Source: Alphaproteobacteria bacterium (GTDB lineage Bacteria > Pseudomonadota > Alphaproteobacteria > Micavibrionales > Micavibrionaceae). From it: 36,827 bases of DNA. The position numbers were made by a program, and so were the translations under genes. Positions 1 through 8,350 of the stretch are shown here, piece by piece; within the stretch, counting starts at the first letter, position 1; each line of letters opens with the position of its first letter. The stretch is from NCBI GenBank assembly GCA_017999645.1, contig JAGNLJ010000015.1, forward strand, positions 1-36,827, in the 5' to 3' direction. Below the pieces are notes generated by a model. That model ran no database searches. It had not been told where the DNA came from and saw nothing but the letters and a program-made list of their open reading frames with translations.

Positions 1-268
1 CCAGAAGACGGATTGCGCCGTCCTTCAGGTGCGTTTGCGAGGGGTTTTCGACGTGGTCTTTGATCTTCATGATGCCGAGAACGGCAAGCAGAATACCAAA
101 GAGGTATGACAACGCAGCCAGAAGACCCGGAAGGTCTTCGATAGATGTCGAGATGTTTTTCGAGATCTTGCTGAAGTTGTTAGCGGCGTGCGCTGCATCG
201 GGGGCCATGCCCACGAGGCCGAGCGTCATTGCCGCGCCCATTGTGTAATAAGATTTTCTAATAGACAT
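1..268 (-). CDS. IcmC/IcmD-like (DotE/DotP, TraQ/TraR) T4BSS inner-membrane protein, partial
   Basis: The gene starts with ATG at 268, preceded by a good ribosome site (GAAGGA), and its 3' end is cut by the window start. The visible 89 residues begin with a signal peptide ending in Ala-His-Ala (about residue 28). A hydrophobic segment (LAALSYLFGILLAVLGIM) and the signature KIKDHVENP-Q-HLKDGAIRLL follow. The same unit, hydrophobic helix then K-[IL]-K-x-H-V-x-N-P-x-Q-x-x-L, occurs in the next gene upstream and is typical of IcmC/IcmD/DotV-type small membrane proteins of Dot/Icm systems. It lies where icmC/icmD follow icmG in Legionella, so it probably belongs to the T4BSS inner-membrane complex. 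Which of IcmC or IcmD it matches cannot be decided from the fragment. Confidence 0.75.
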   Translation of the reverse strand, partial: MSIRKSYYTMGAAMTLGLVGMAPDAAHAANNFSKISKNISTSIEDLPGLLAALSYLFGILLAVLGIMKIKDHVENPSQTHLKDGAIRLL

Positions 269-339
269 TTTAGGTTCCTTCTCTAGCGAAGTAGTTGCTC
301 ACACATTAAAACAACGCATACACTCACCGCCATCCGGCG

Positions 340-2046
340 CTAAGTGAACGCGATACCGTATTGCGCTACCCCCAACGTGTTTTGCACGAGGTTGATAAGC
401 GGTCCCAAATTCACAGCCAGCGCACCCCCTACCATGTGGGTGACGCCCGCCATGAGCGAGGCCTGGGAGTTTCCTTCCGCGACACTTCGGACAATGAAGA
501 TGCCGCGGACGAAACTTATAAGTCCGACGATAATCATAAACTTGATGATGGCGCTGATGACGGTGTGAATGTGCTGGGCTTCCGCAGCGCTCAGGCCTTT
601 TGTGTATTGCATGTTGGCGCGTGTCGCCGTGAGGCTGAGACCGGGCGCGCTCAGCGAAAGGGTAACCGTGGCCGCGCGGACCAGGCTGTTATAGGAAAGC
701 AACGCGCCCGCTGCGGCGAATGTCATGATCGTGCCGAGGCCACCGGGTCCGCGCGCGCCGTCCTGCGCTGTTTTCATCAGGCGTGAAATGCCGATCATGG
801 CAAAAACGAAAGCCGCGCAGGTCGTGAAGAAGTTTGTGGCGACGTGAACGGGCGTCAGCAGGTCGTTCATCATGCAGTACAACGCGCCGTCAAGACCGCT
901 GGTGCCGTCGCAGGCCAGCGCCGCTTCATTGAATGTTGTGCGCTGGGCGACCGCGCCGAGTATACCCGTGGTGGCCGGAGAGATGGTGTTGCGTGCAACT
1001 TCAATAACAACAGGAAGCGAGAAGAACGCGCCGCCTGCGACAAGGCGCGAAACGCCTTCCCAGAGCGATGTCTGTTGCGGGTTCAAAACGTGCGCCTTGA
1101 TTTTCAGGATGCCCCAGACGCCGAGGATCAAACCTATAAGATATGAAACAGCCGTCAGGAATGCGGGGAATGCGCCTGCATTGAAGAACAGACCGCAGAA
1201 AGAATCTCCGAGCGTTGCGCCGTTGCCAAGACCCAGAAGACCGCCGATGCCGCCGAGCAGGCCGCCTACCGGGTTGCATAAACTGAATCCGTACGATGAA
1301 TAGATGAGGCCTGCCGCGCCGAAGGCCGATGTGATCTGGCCCCAGAGGTTGGCGGCGCCGACCAGTTCCATCATGCCCTGATAAACAATCGGGATTGCGA
1401 ACAGCGCACCGCCCGCCAGCAGGCGGATGACGGATTCGCGTAAATGAACCTGTTCAGGATTTTCAACGTGCTCTTTCAGTTTCAGCAGACCGCTGATGCC
1501 GAAAACCAGCGCCAGCAGATACGCGACAGCAGAGACAAGCGCGGGCGTCTCCTCGATCGAATCGATGATGCTGTCCATGATCGCGTTGGCATTGCTCATC
1601 GGTATGATGGCCGCGAGGCTGCCAAGCAGGGTGGCGAGGAATTGTATAGCCGTATTGTTACCGTCGAAGTCGGGGTTCACGCCCGCGTTGAACGTAACCA
1701 TCATCGCCTGGTACATAATCGGGAGCGCCAGCAGCGCGCCGCCGACCAGGAAACGAATCAGTGAACTGCGCAGCGGTGTTTGCTGCGGGTTGCTGACATG
1801 TTCCTTAAGCTTGAGAACGCCGGTTACGGTGAAAAGCAGGGCGAGCAGATAGGCCAAGCCCGAAAGAAGGGCTGGTAGCTGGTCGCTCGACTGGACCATA
1901 TTACGGGCAATGCCGTCGATCTCGGCGCCTGCGAAGGCGGGAGAAGTCGAAACCAGCCCTGCAGCCAAAAACAGGGAAGCGAGCGCATATCTCAAAGAAT
2001 ATGCCCCGATCTTATTGTTTTTATATTTATTAAGAAACACCGCCAT
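340..2046 (-). CDS. Fused multi-unit IcmC/IcmD-like T4BSS membrane protein (five repeats)
   Basis: This 568-residue protein starts with a signal-peptide-like segment ending at Ala-Phe-Ala (about 39). It contains five copies of an about 65-residue unit, each a helix pair joined by a charged linker. Units 1-3 (residues about 56-120, 166-230, 293-358) carry the hallmark LKLKEHV-NPQQ-like linker and an R-hydrophobic-GGA-hydrophobic-P second helix. Units 4 (about 399-462) and 5 (about 494-558) are more divergent but keep the G-I-x-R/G-I-F-I and GGAL patterns. Single units of this type correspond to IcmC/DotE and IcmD/DotP in Legionella (132-194 residues each). The gene lies downstream of dotF and upstream of a separate one-unit protein, so the order matches Legionella icmG-C-D. 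There is no clear ribosome site before ATG 2046, and GTG 2040 is an alternative start. A DotA-like role is possible but not supported by any motif I see. Confidence 0.72.
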   Translation of the reverse strand: MAVFLNKYKNNKIGAYSLRYALASLFLAAGLVSTSPAFAGAEIDGIARNMVQSSDQLPALLSGLAYLLALLFTVTGVLKLKEHVSNPQQTPLRSSLIRFLVGGALLALPIMYQAMMVTFNAGVNPDFDGNNTAIQFLATLLGSLAAIIPMSNANAIMDSIIDSIEETPALVSAVAYLLALVFGISGLLKLKEHVENPEQVHLRESVIRLLAGGALFAIPIVYQGMMELVGAANLWGQITSAFGAAGLIYSSYGFSLCNPVGGLLGGIGGLLGLGNGATLGDSFCGLFFNAGAFPAFLTAVSYLIGLILGVWGILKIKAHVLNPQQTSLWEGVSRLVAGGAFFSLPVVIEVARNTISPATTGILGAVAQRTTFNEAALACDGTSGLDGALYCMMNDLLTPVHVATNFFTTCAAFVFAMIGISRLMKTAQDGARGPGGLGTIMTFAAAGALLSYNSLVRAATVTLSLSAPGLSLTATRANMQYTKGLSAAEAQHIHTVISAIIKFMIIVGLISFVRGIFIVRSVAEGNSQASLMAGVTHMVGGALAVNLGPLINLVQNTLGVAQYGIAFT

Positions 2047-2208
2047 ATATAGTATTTAACCACATTTCCAAGGGTTCCGGCAAATTCAATTCAGCCGGTA
2101 AACGAATGCAGTTCCCCAATTAATTAATTTTGACGGATAAAAATTAAATAAAATTTAAAATAAAATTTTATTGTTTCAGATCAATGATTTAGATTGAAAA
2201 ACAGGGGG
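2047..2208. other. AT-rich intergenic spacer between dotF-like gene and IcmC/D fusion
   Basis: This 162-base non-coding gap is strongly AT-rich (runs of A/T between about 2120 and 2190), unlike the flanking genes. It sits inside an otherwise tightly packed minus-strand operon, so it may hold a promoter for the downstream membrane-protein genes or a processing site. I cannot identify a convincing -35/-10 pair. Confidence 0.35.
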
Positions 2209-3504
2209 TTAGCGAATCACCTGGCCCTTGGTTCCGCGAACGGTCCAGCGACCGGTTTCGTTTGAAATGGCGGTAATTTTCCCCAATCCATCCACAGTAT
2301 CGCCCACAGAAACATTGCGGGTGTCGCCCGTGGAGCGGGAAGCCAGCACGGCCTTGCCCGGTTGGGCGGCCTTAAGCTCCCAGGAAACCACTTTTGCGGG
2401 GGCGGCGGCAGGTGCTTTCGCCGTTGTGGTAGCGGCCGGGGCTTTTTTCGCAGCCGGTTTTTCAGCGGCGGGAGCGGAGGCGGGCTTAGCTGCTTTCGGT
2501 GCAGAAGCTGCTTTTTCAGGCGCTGGTGCGTGCTCGGCGCTGGCGAGCTTTTGTTCAAGCTCTTCGATCTTTTTCGAAAGGGCGGCGATTTCCTCGTCTT
2601 TCGATTTCAGCGAATCTTCCAGGGCCTGCGTTGCTTTTTCAGACTCGGCGATCTGGGTTTCCTGTGTCGTAAGTTTCGATTGCAGCGATTCAATTTCTGT
2701 TTTCTGCGCTTCGAGTTGCGGTGAGGGCTGAGCAGCGGAAAGTGTCGGCGCAGATTCGGCTGCTGCCGGTTTTTCTTCAGGCTGTTCTTCCGGGATCACG
2801 GGTGCCGGCATCGCAATGATATTGCCTTCACTGTCGATAAGCGTTCCGGAGTCAGCGGGAACGGGCGCGACAGGATCGGTTTCCGTGCGTTGTTTGAAGG
2901 CTGCGTTCAGTTGTTCCGCCGCGTTTTTCGGGGCAGGCTCGTCTGAATTTTCACGTTGTTCATTCGACCTGTAATCAAAAGGCTCTTCGCCCTGCGGTGT
3001 TGTGCCGCTCGGCGGCTGCGCGGGAACCTCATCAACATTCAACTCAGCGAGCTCGGTGTCCTGCAGATCGCCGGGCATCGGCATCGGCGTCAATGCGCCG
3101 TCGGCCTGCTCGGGATTAATCGGTGCGGGCATCGGCGGCATGTCGGCGCCGTCTTCGTAAGCTGTAGTGGCCGGGGCGTCAGGCAATGCATCGCCCGGCG
3201 CGGCAGCCTGTTCATCCGGCAGCGGCGAAGGCGATCCGCCGCCCATAAAGGCAATGCCGACCAGGCCGCCGAATACGACGACCACGGCACCCACGATGAG
3301 CATGAAATTTTTCTGGACGAACGTTTTTTCTCGGGGGGCACGCGGTTCGCTATCGTCGTCACCGCCGCCGGAATCATCGGCTGCGCCGGTTCCGCTCAGA
3401 TCGTCGTCCCAGTTTTCATCGCCCAGATCGTCATCTTCGAGAGCGTCCAGGTCCTCGAAATCGGCATCTTCAAAAGCGTTATCGTCCTTGGGCTTATCAA
3501 CCAT
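2209..3504 (-). CDS. dotF: DotF/IcmG-like (TraP-like) T4BSS inner-membrane protein
   Basis: The protein has 431 residues with ATG 3504 and a ribosome site AGGA seven bases upstream. A very acidic cytoplasmic N-terminus (residues 1-62) is followed by one membrane helix (about 66-87), a Pro/Ala-rich periplasmic linker, a coiled coil (about 266-327, heptads of Glu/Leu/Lys), an Ala/Lys/Pro-rich stretch, and a compact C-terminal domain (about 373-431). The C-terminal domain contains GDTVDGLGKI and ends at the stop, resembling PilP/TraP-type beta domains. This architecture (acidic cytosolic tail, one TM, periplasmic coiled coil) is that of IcmG/DotF, which in Legionella links the core complex to the inner membrane. 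The position between DotG and the IcmC-like gene supports the call, while sequence conservation in this family is low. It is longer than Legionella IcmG (about 269 residues). Confidence 0.75.
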   Translation of the reverse strand: MVDKPKDDNAFEDADFEDLDALEDDDLGDENWDDDLSGTGAADDSGGGDDDSEPRAPREKTFVQKNFMLIVGAVVVVFGGLVGIAFMGGGSPSPLPDEQAAAPGDALPDAPATTAYEDGADMPPMPAPINPEQADGALTPMPMPGDLQDTELAELNVDEVPAQPPSGTTPQGEEPFDYRSNEQRENSDEPAPKNAAEQLNAAFKQRTETDPVAPVPADSGTLIDSEGNIIAMPAPVIPEEQPEEKPAAAESAPTLSAAQPSPQLEAQKTEIESLQSKLTTQETQIAESEKATQALEDSLKSKDEEIAALSKKIEELEQKLASAEHAPAPEKAASAPKAAKPASAPAAEKPAAKKAPAATTTAKAPAAAPAKVVSWELKAAQPGKAVLASRSTGDTRNVSVGDTVDGLGKITAISNETGRWTVRGTKGQVIR

Positions 3505-3543
3505 GATCTGATCCTAGCGATTTTGTTGCTGTTAAATTATAAA

Positions 3544-4794
3544 CTAAATCTCGGCGGGCTTAATAACCGGCTCGAGAAACAATATCCCAACAGGGGTACC
3601 CGCTTCAACACGAACCGTAACTTCGATTTCGTCGGCGGTTTCATCAAGGATTTCACGCAGTTTCTGGCCTGCTTCCTCGATTCCGGAGGCTACATCCTGT
3701 TCGGTGCTGGTGTCTTCGCTTTCCTCGGCCACGACATCGCCCTCGACGGTGACGGTGGTCAGGCCCGACTCGCTGATCGCCGAGGCGAGGCCTTCGACGA
3801 ACGCCGCAGCCATCGGCAGCGCGACACGCATCAGATAGTGATGGTCGACGTCCGTAGCAAGGGCCGGGAGCGTGGTTTTGGGATCGACCGCCACGGCGTC
3901 GATATCGATGCTGACGCCGTCGACGATAACGGTCTGGAATTTAATAGTAAGCAGTTCTTTTTGCTTCGAGAACGAGCCGAGCACGCGGCTGCCGGACAGC
4001 GGACCGGATGCAATCTGAGCCAGAACCGGACCCGGCACATCGGAATTTGCCTCGGTCAAAATCTGCGCGTAGGCGATGCGGCCAGCCGGGTAGAGAACGA
4101 TCTCTATATTTTCCTCGACCTCATCATTATCGCCGCCGCCGGCCTGTTTAGCCTCTTCTTCACGCTCCGCGTTCAGCTCGTTCAGCCAGTCATCGCTGGT
4201 CATGCCGCGATATTGCAGCGGCCTTACAGTGGCGCGTTTTTCAAGAATGGATTGCATCTGCGTAGCCATGGCTTCGGCCAGCGCCTGGATCGCTTCGCCG
4301 CGTGCGGCATCTGCATCCGCGTCGGGCGCAACCGTTTGCGAGCGCAGCATTTCACGCTGCAGGCGTTCTTCCTGAAGTTTACGCCAGCGTTGCAGCGGAT
4401 CTTCTTCCGGCGCTTCATTTTCAGTGACGGTCAAGCGTCCCACAGGCGGATCGATCGGCGTGGGCAGCACGCTGCCGCTTTCCTTGATGGCCTGTTCGGT
4501 GCGCGCTTCGTTCTCTTCTTCGATGGCGGCAACGTAAGAAGGGCTGGTTTCCTCGGTACCGGGCGGGGCGGAAATATCAGAGCCGCCTGAAACATAAGAA
4601 GGGTCGATCGGCATATCCTTGCCGCCGAAAAGAATAATGGTGGCGAAAATGGCGACCGCGGCGGCCACGACGACGCCGACCTTGACCATGGCGTTTTCGC
4701 GCCAGAGCTCGCCAAGCGTGCCTTTTTTCTTCTCAAAATCGTCGAAACTGGCTTCGTCGAGTTCGAGGCCGTCGTCATTTACATCATCGGCCAT
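3544..4794 (-). CDS. dotG: DotG/IcmE (TraO, VirB10-like) T4BSS core-complex protein
   Basis: The protein has 416 residues. A short acidic cytoplasmic N-terminus precedes one membrane helix (about 37-58), a variable periplasmic region and a conserved C-terminal VirB10/TrbI-like domain (about 215-416). The latter contains AGRIAYAQ, TEANSDVPGPV and SGSRVLGSF, the pattern I know from DotG/IcmE and TraO. DotG spans from inner to outer membrane and forms the channel core with DotC, DotD and DotH. The Legionella protein is about 1,048 residues because of a long central repeat region. That region is absent here, so the protein resembles the short TraO of IncI plasmids. The start codon overlaps the end of dotH by 11 bases, with AGGGGAT upstream, indicating coupled translation. 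Confidence 0.9.
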   Translation of the reverse strand: MADDVNDDGLELDEASFDDFEKKKGTLGELWRENAMVKVGVVVAAAVAIFATIILFGGKDMPIDPSYVSGGSDISAPPGTEETSPSYVAAIEEENEARTEQAIKESGSVLPTPIDPPVGRLTVTENEAPEEDPLQRWRKLQEERLQREMLRSQTVAPDADADAARGEAIQALAEAMATQMQSILEKRATVRPLQYRGMTSDDWLNELNAEREEEAKQAGGGDNDEVEENIEIVLYPAGRIAYAQILTEANSDVPGPVLAQIASGPLSGSRVLGSFSKQKELLTIKFQTVIVDGVSIDIDAVAVDPKTTLPALATDVDHHYLMRVALPMAAAFVEGLASAISESGLTTVTVEGDVVAEESEDTSTEQDVASGIEEAGQKLREILDETADEIEVTVRVEAGTPVGILFLEPVIKPAEI

Positions 4795-5911
4795 GGATCA
4801 TATCCCCTATGACATCTTCGCGCTGTGAAACGCGCGCACGCACCATCTTACCCTTATCGGACAGAAGCAGAACAGGGGCTTCCGAAATTGCATAAACGCG
4901 CATGCCGTCGGCGGAGGCAACGGAGGCTGACCAGGCGGGCGAAAGCAGCGTCAAAGGTGTGCGGACATAGGTCCCACCTTTGAAGGCATAAGCCGTTGTG
5001 CGACCGTCGACGCCCGCAACATCAAGCTTTTTTGCCCCGGCAGGCGGCACGCCCTGCAGCACGGAGGCGATATCGGCATCGCCCGCGGCGGTGGTTATTC
5101 CTTTATCGATCAGCGGCGCCTGCGCCATCGGGCCGTATTCGGGGATGATCGCATCGAAGCGGTAATGGACGGATTCGCGGCTGGTTTGCAGCGAGATGAT
5201 AACCGGCGTTTTCAGCGTGAGAAGCCGGATCGACATGTTGCCGGTGGCGAATTCGGATTGCGGCGAAATGCGGATGATGTGCGAGCCCTGCGTCGATGAT
5301 GCCTCGATCACTTCAAAATTTCCGGCCCAGCTGATGTCCTGGATTGGCCAGGGCGCGCCGGTCATATCAAGAACGTTGAACGTAGAAACATGGCCGTAAG
5401 CGGTTTTCACGACGAGGGGCGTAGCGCCCGGATCCAGCGAAACGGTTTCGACAGTGACTTCGGGTTTTGGCGTGGCGTAAACCGGCAACTCGACGGATTC
5501 CTGGGTGCGGTCGAAATGCTCGAGCAACGTGCGGATTTCATCGGGACGTAGCGGCAAAACACCCTGTAGGGCCGAACTAAAAGCTTCTTTTCTCGCCTCT
5601 TCCTCTAGTTCATCTTCCGATTTTTCGAACTGAAAATCTTCGCCGCCATCGAGACTTGGTTCAGGTGCGAGGATGCCGTTGGCACCGAAAAAATCAGGTG
5701 TATCGGGTGTATCAGGTGCTGCAGGGCGCGGAACGCCGCCGGGCAGAAGGGGCGCCGGACTTGGCGATGGCGCCGCGCTGTTATCCATTTCCTGCGGCAA
5801 TCCTGTGAACGGGCTGGTATCCTGCGCGTATCCAGGCATGCTCACAGTGCAGAGCAGGCCCAGAAACAAAGCGCCGGCGAGAATGGATTTTTCAAAAGAA
5901 CGATTACACAT
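4784..5911 (-). CDS. dotH: DotH/IcmK (TraN) T4BSS outer-membrane core protein
   Basis: An exported protein of 375 residues from ATG 5911; an in-frame TTG at 5926 would add five residues, and neither has a clear ribosome site. A signal peptide ending near PGYAQ is followed by a Pro-rich linker, a helical segment with EEARKEAFSSALQGVLPL and LRPDEI, and a beta-rich C-terminal region with GHVSTFNVLDMTGAPWPI and LQTSRESVHYRFDAIIP. These are typical DotH/IcmK (Pfam T4SS-DNA_transf-like DotH family) features. In Legionella DotH forms the outer-membrane ring with DotC and DotD. Its 3' end overlaps dotG, and a 150-base gap with an inverted repeat separates it from dotI. Confidence 0.9.
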   Translation of the reverse strand: MCNRSFEKSILAGALFLGLLCTVSMPGYAQDTSPFTGLPQEMDNSAAPSPSPAPLLPGGVPRPAAPDTPDTPDFFGANGILAPEPSLDGGEDFQFEKSEDELEEEARKEAFSSALQGVLPLRPDEIRTLLEHFDRTQESVELPVYATPKPEVTVETVSLDPGATPLVVKTAYGHVSTFNVLDMTGAPWPIQDISWAGNFEVIEASSTQGSHIIRISPQSEFATGNMSIRLLTLKTPVIISLQTSRESVHYRFDAIIPEYGPMAQAPLIDKGITTAAGDADIASVLQGVPPAGAKKLDVAGVDGRTTAYAFKGGTYVRTPLTLLSPAWSASVASADGMRVYAISEAPVLLLSDKGKMVRARVSQREDVIGDMIHGR

Positions 5912-5983
5912 CGAGGGCTGCGGCAAAACGGTCAGGGTTCCAAATATAAAGGCCTGACAAGGATATATGCTTAAAAAACGAGT

Positions 5984-6056
5984 GTCACCTGTGAATTGCT
6001 TCTAATTTACAAAAAAACACATAAATCGTTTTTGCAAAAATTCAGGTGGTGGTGAC
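5984..6056. repeat. Imperfect inverted repeat between dotI and dotH
   Basis: GTCACC (5984-5989) followed by TGTGAATTGC is mirrored by GGTGAC (6051-6056), preceded by GCAAAAATTCAGGTG. A stem with a small internal loop can form around an A/T-rich centre. It lies in the dotH leader on the transcribed strand, so it could be a regulatory or mRNA-stabilising structure. There is no run of T after it, so it is not a typical terminator. Confidence 0.35.
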
Positions 6057-6075
6057 TGAAGAGAAGGCGTGCGGC

Positions 6076-6753
6076 TTAGCGCGGCACGGCGATCCACTGT
6101 TCGATTCCGACGCCGTTCGAACTTTCAAGGCGGGGAACGCGGACGACGACGACGGTCACCAGCAGCGTGTCCGATTTTGTACGCGATCCGGACTGATAGG
6201 TCAGGACTAGCGGCAGCTGGATAATCCATTGATAACGGCCTGCGACGACGCCCTCGGATTCCAGGATCGGCGCACCCGCCGGGGCGGCGGTGACGACCTG
6301 CTGATTGGCCTCAACCATTTCTATAATACGGGATTTCTGGAGGGCCTGGGTGAAGCTTTCCCAGCCTCTGCGGGTGAAATTACGCGAGGATTCCTGCAGT
6401 CTGCGGCGGTAATCGTTGAATCCGAAGGTCATGACCTCGGTCGAGGCTTGCGCCACCCAGGACATCAGGGCCGGGGTGCTCAAATTGGGCTCATGCAGGG
6501 CGACCATGGGGATCAAACGGCCGTCCTCGGTCGTGGCGAAATAGCGGTCCTGCGGCTGGTGGACATGGATGACGAAATACATAGCGCCCAGCAGGATCAT
6601 AATGATCACGCCCTCGAGCAGGCACAGCCTGAGTAGATTGCGGTATCCGTCACGGTAGAATTCATTGCGGATAACGACCGTGCCAAGGCCGCTCGCGTCC
6701 TCGTTCGCCTCGTTGGCGCCAGCCGTTCCTGATTTTACGTTCTTAAGGACCAT
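6076..6753 (-). CDS. dotI: DotI/IcmL (TraM) T4BSS inner-membrane protein
   Basis: A 225-residue protein with an Asn/Glu-rich cytoplasmic N-terminus, one membrane helix (about 43-65, LEGVIIMILLGAMYFVI) and a periplasmic NTF2/VirB8-like domain. The family signature is clear: RYFATTEDGRLIPMVAL, LSTPALMSWVAQAS and FTRRGWESFTQALQKSR, then a C-terminal beta strand set with YQWIIQLPLVLTYQSG. DotI forms a partial inner-membrane complex with DotJ in Legionella. It is the first gene of the left minus-strand arm (dotI-H-G-F-icmC/D), divergent from the paralogue array on the other strand. No DotJ-like short paralogue is seen next to it. Confidence 0.93.
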   Translation of the reverse strand: MVLKNVKSGTAGANEANEDASGLGTVVIRNEFYRDGYRNLLRLCLLEGVIIMILLGAMYFVIHVHQPQDRYFATTEDGRLIPMVALHEPNLSTPALMSWVAQASTEVMTFGFNDYRRRLQESSRNFTRRGWESFTQALQKSRIIEMVEANQQVVTAAPAGAPILESEGVVAGRYQWIIQLPLVLTYQSGSRTKSDTLLVTVVVVRVPRLESSNGVGIEQWIAVPR

Positions 6754-6994
6754 AGACTCTAAGGTACCACGCGTTGACGATAATGCAAAAATCTGACGTT
6801 TTGCAGGTATTTATCTTGGCTTAAAATCCGCGGCTTCTCAAGCCGTGAAATGCACAGAGCGAAAATATCCTTAATTTTGGAGCGTGCACTTCGGGCCAAG
6901 GCTGTGATAAAATAGAAATAATTTGGGCATGTTGGGGCGATTTCACTGGAATCGCCTCGGGGGTCTTTGAGATTTGATCTTTAACCGGTTTGAG
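6754..6994. promoter_or_regulatory. Divergent intergenic region between dotI and the exported-paralogue array
   Basis: About 240 non-coding bases separate two operons that run apart, so promoters for both must lie here or be embedded. Two short perfect hairpins are visible: GCAAAA/TTTTGC (6785-6790 and 6799-6804) and CGGCTT/AAGCCG (6831-6836 and 6840-6845). A GTGATAAAATAG tract near 6903 could serve as a -10 region for the plus-strand genes, but I cannot pair it convincingly with a -35. Confidence 0.4.
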
Positions 6995-8350
6995 ATGTTA
7001 ACGCAGGGCAGCTCCACGACGCAGGTGAAGAGGAAGCGCTTTTCCTTCAGAAAAGTACGCTATTTTTTCCTTATTTTTGTTTTTGGCATTTCCTTCGTCA
7101 CAGCTTACACGAACCCGCCGCGCGAAGCGCAGGCGGCGTGCGTCATATGTAACGTTCTCGACGTGGAAGCGGCGCGCGCAGCGATCATGCTTTTCCACGA
7201 AACCTTTGAAACACTTATGATGCAATATATTTCTGCGGAATTCGTGTTGCACAGATTTTGGCTTACTCAAACATTCTTCACCGCGGAAGTTCTGCCTGCG
7301 CTGATGATGATGACTGAGCAGATGTCGGCGGTCGGCATGCACCAGGTTTTTATTTTCGGCACGTTCCTCGACGCGAAGCACCAGCTTGAAACACAGCGCC
7401 TGTTCCAGGAACTGCAATTCGAAGCGCAAAGAGATTATCAGCCCAGCGAGGATTTCTGCTGGTTCGGCACAAACGTGCGCAGCCTGGCTGCATCGGAAGC
7501 GCAAGGTTTGGGCAGCGCCGACTCTTTGAACGCGCTTCAGATGAAACGCCATCTCGGCAACGTCAACATGGGCGCTTCGGAATCGCGCGACCAGGACAAG
7601 GGTAACCGCTGGCAGCAATTCATAACCACCTATTGCGATACGGACGACAACAACAGGCTGATGAACAGGGCGGGCACAGGCTTGCAGCTGGTCTGCGCAG
7701 GCGGCCCAAAACGGGTCAACAACGATATCGATTATACCCGCGTGGTGGATGAGCCGCGCACATTCAATCTCTTGTTCGATGATCCTGTCAGGACGAACGA
7801 TGAGGAAGACATTATTGCGATGGGCAATAACCTGTACGGCCATGACGTCCTGACGCGCGAAGCGGACAACGAATATCTCAAGGAGCCGAAATACCAGCAT
7901 CTTTATCTGGCGCTCCGCTCCGTTGCCGCAAAACGTAACGTTGCGCAAAACTCTTTCAATGCACTCGTCGGATTGAAGGCGGGAGGCAGCCCCGGGACCA
8001 TAGGCGCGCCGAACACGCGCGAGTTCCTCGTGGCCGTCCTGACGGAGCTTGGCTTTGGCGCGGGTGAAGCGAGAGAGTATCTGGGCGAGCAGCCGAGCTA
8101 CTATGCGCAGCTTGAGGTTCTCGCCAAGAAAATATACCAGAACCCGGATTTCTTCGCCGGCCTTTACGACTCGCCGGCGAACGTCGCGCGTAAGGGCGTC
8201 GCCATGAAGGCGATCGAGCTTATGCTCGACCGGGCAATCTATGAAAGCCAGGTCAGGCAGGAAATGCTGACATCCGTTCTGCTCTCCGCCAAACTTCGTC
8301 CCGCCATACGTGAAGTGAACAGAGACCTTGCGGGTTCAGGCGGCGAATAA
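6995..8350 (+). CDS. Exported T4BSS-linked paralogue family, member 1
   Basis: I do not recognise this family. From ATG 6995 the protein has 451 residues (an in-frame TTG at 6974 would add seven). A basic n-region (KRKRF) and hydrophobic stretch form a signal peptide ending near EAQA, directly followed by a C-x-x-C pair (CVIC). A long amphipathic helical region contains LPALMMMTEQMSAVG and DAKHQLETQRL. Then come QRDYQPSEDFCWFG, YCDTDDNN, NNDIDYTRV and a C-terminal signature QLEVLAKKIYQNPDFFAGLYD, which returns in all four neighbouring paralogues. It is the most divergent of the first three. Its stop codon overlaps the start of the next gene (TAATG), so the two are translationally coupled. The location inside a T4BSS locus suggests an extracytoplasmic machine part, pilus or surface protein. 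This is inference. Confidence 0.72.
   Translation: MLTQGSSTTQVKRKRFSFRKVRYFFLIFVFGISFVTAYTNPPREAQAACVICNVLDVEAARAAIMLFHETFETLMMQYISAEFVLHRFWLTQTFFTAEVLPALMMMTEQMSAVGMHQVFIFGTFLDAKHQLETQRLFQELQFEAQRDYQPSEDFCWFGTNVRSLAASEAQGLGSADSLNALQMKRHLGNVNMGASESRDQDKGNRWQQFITTYCDTDDNNRLMNRAGTGLQLVCAGGPKRVNNDIDYTRVVDEPRTFNLLFDDPVRTNDEEDIIAMGNNLYGHDVLTREADNEYLKEPKYQHLYLALRSVAAKRNVAQNSFNALVGLKAGGSPGTIGAPNTREFLVAVLTELGFGAGEAREYLGEQPSYYAQLEVLAKKIYQNPDFFAGLYDSPANVARKGVAMKAIELMLDRAIYESQVRQEMLTSVLLSAKLRPAIREVNRDLAGSGGE

Noticed and set aside
2956-4590. Long open frame on the plus strand opposite dotF and dotG
   Set aside because: It spans two well-supported minus-strand genes and the gap between them, has no recognisable domain and is rich in Arg/Gly/Phe as expected for an antisense shadow.
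6998-7948. Minus-strand open frame opposite paralogue 1
   Set aside because: Paralogue 1 is conserved with three neighbours in its own frame; this frame is an antisense shadow.
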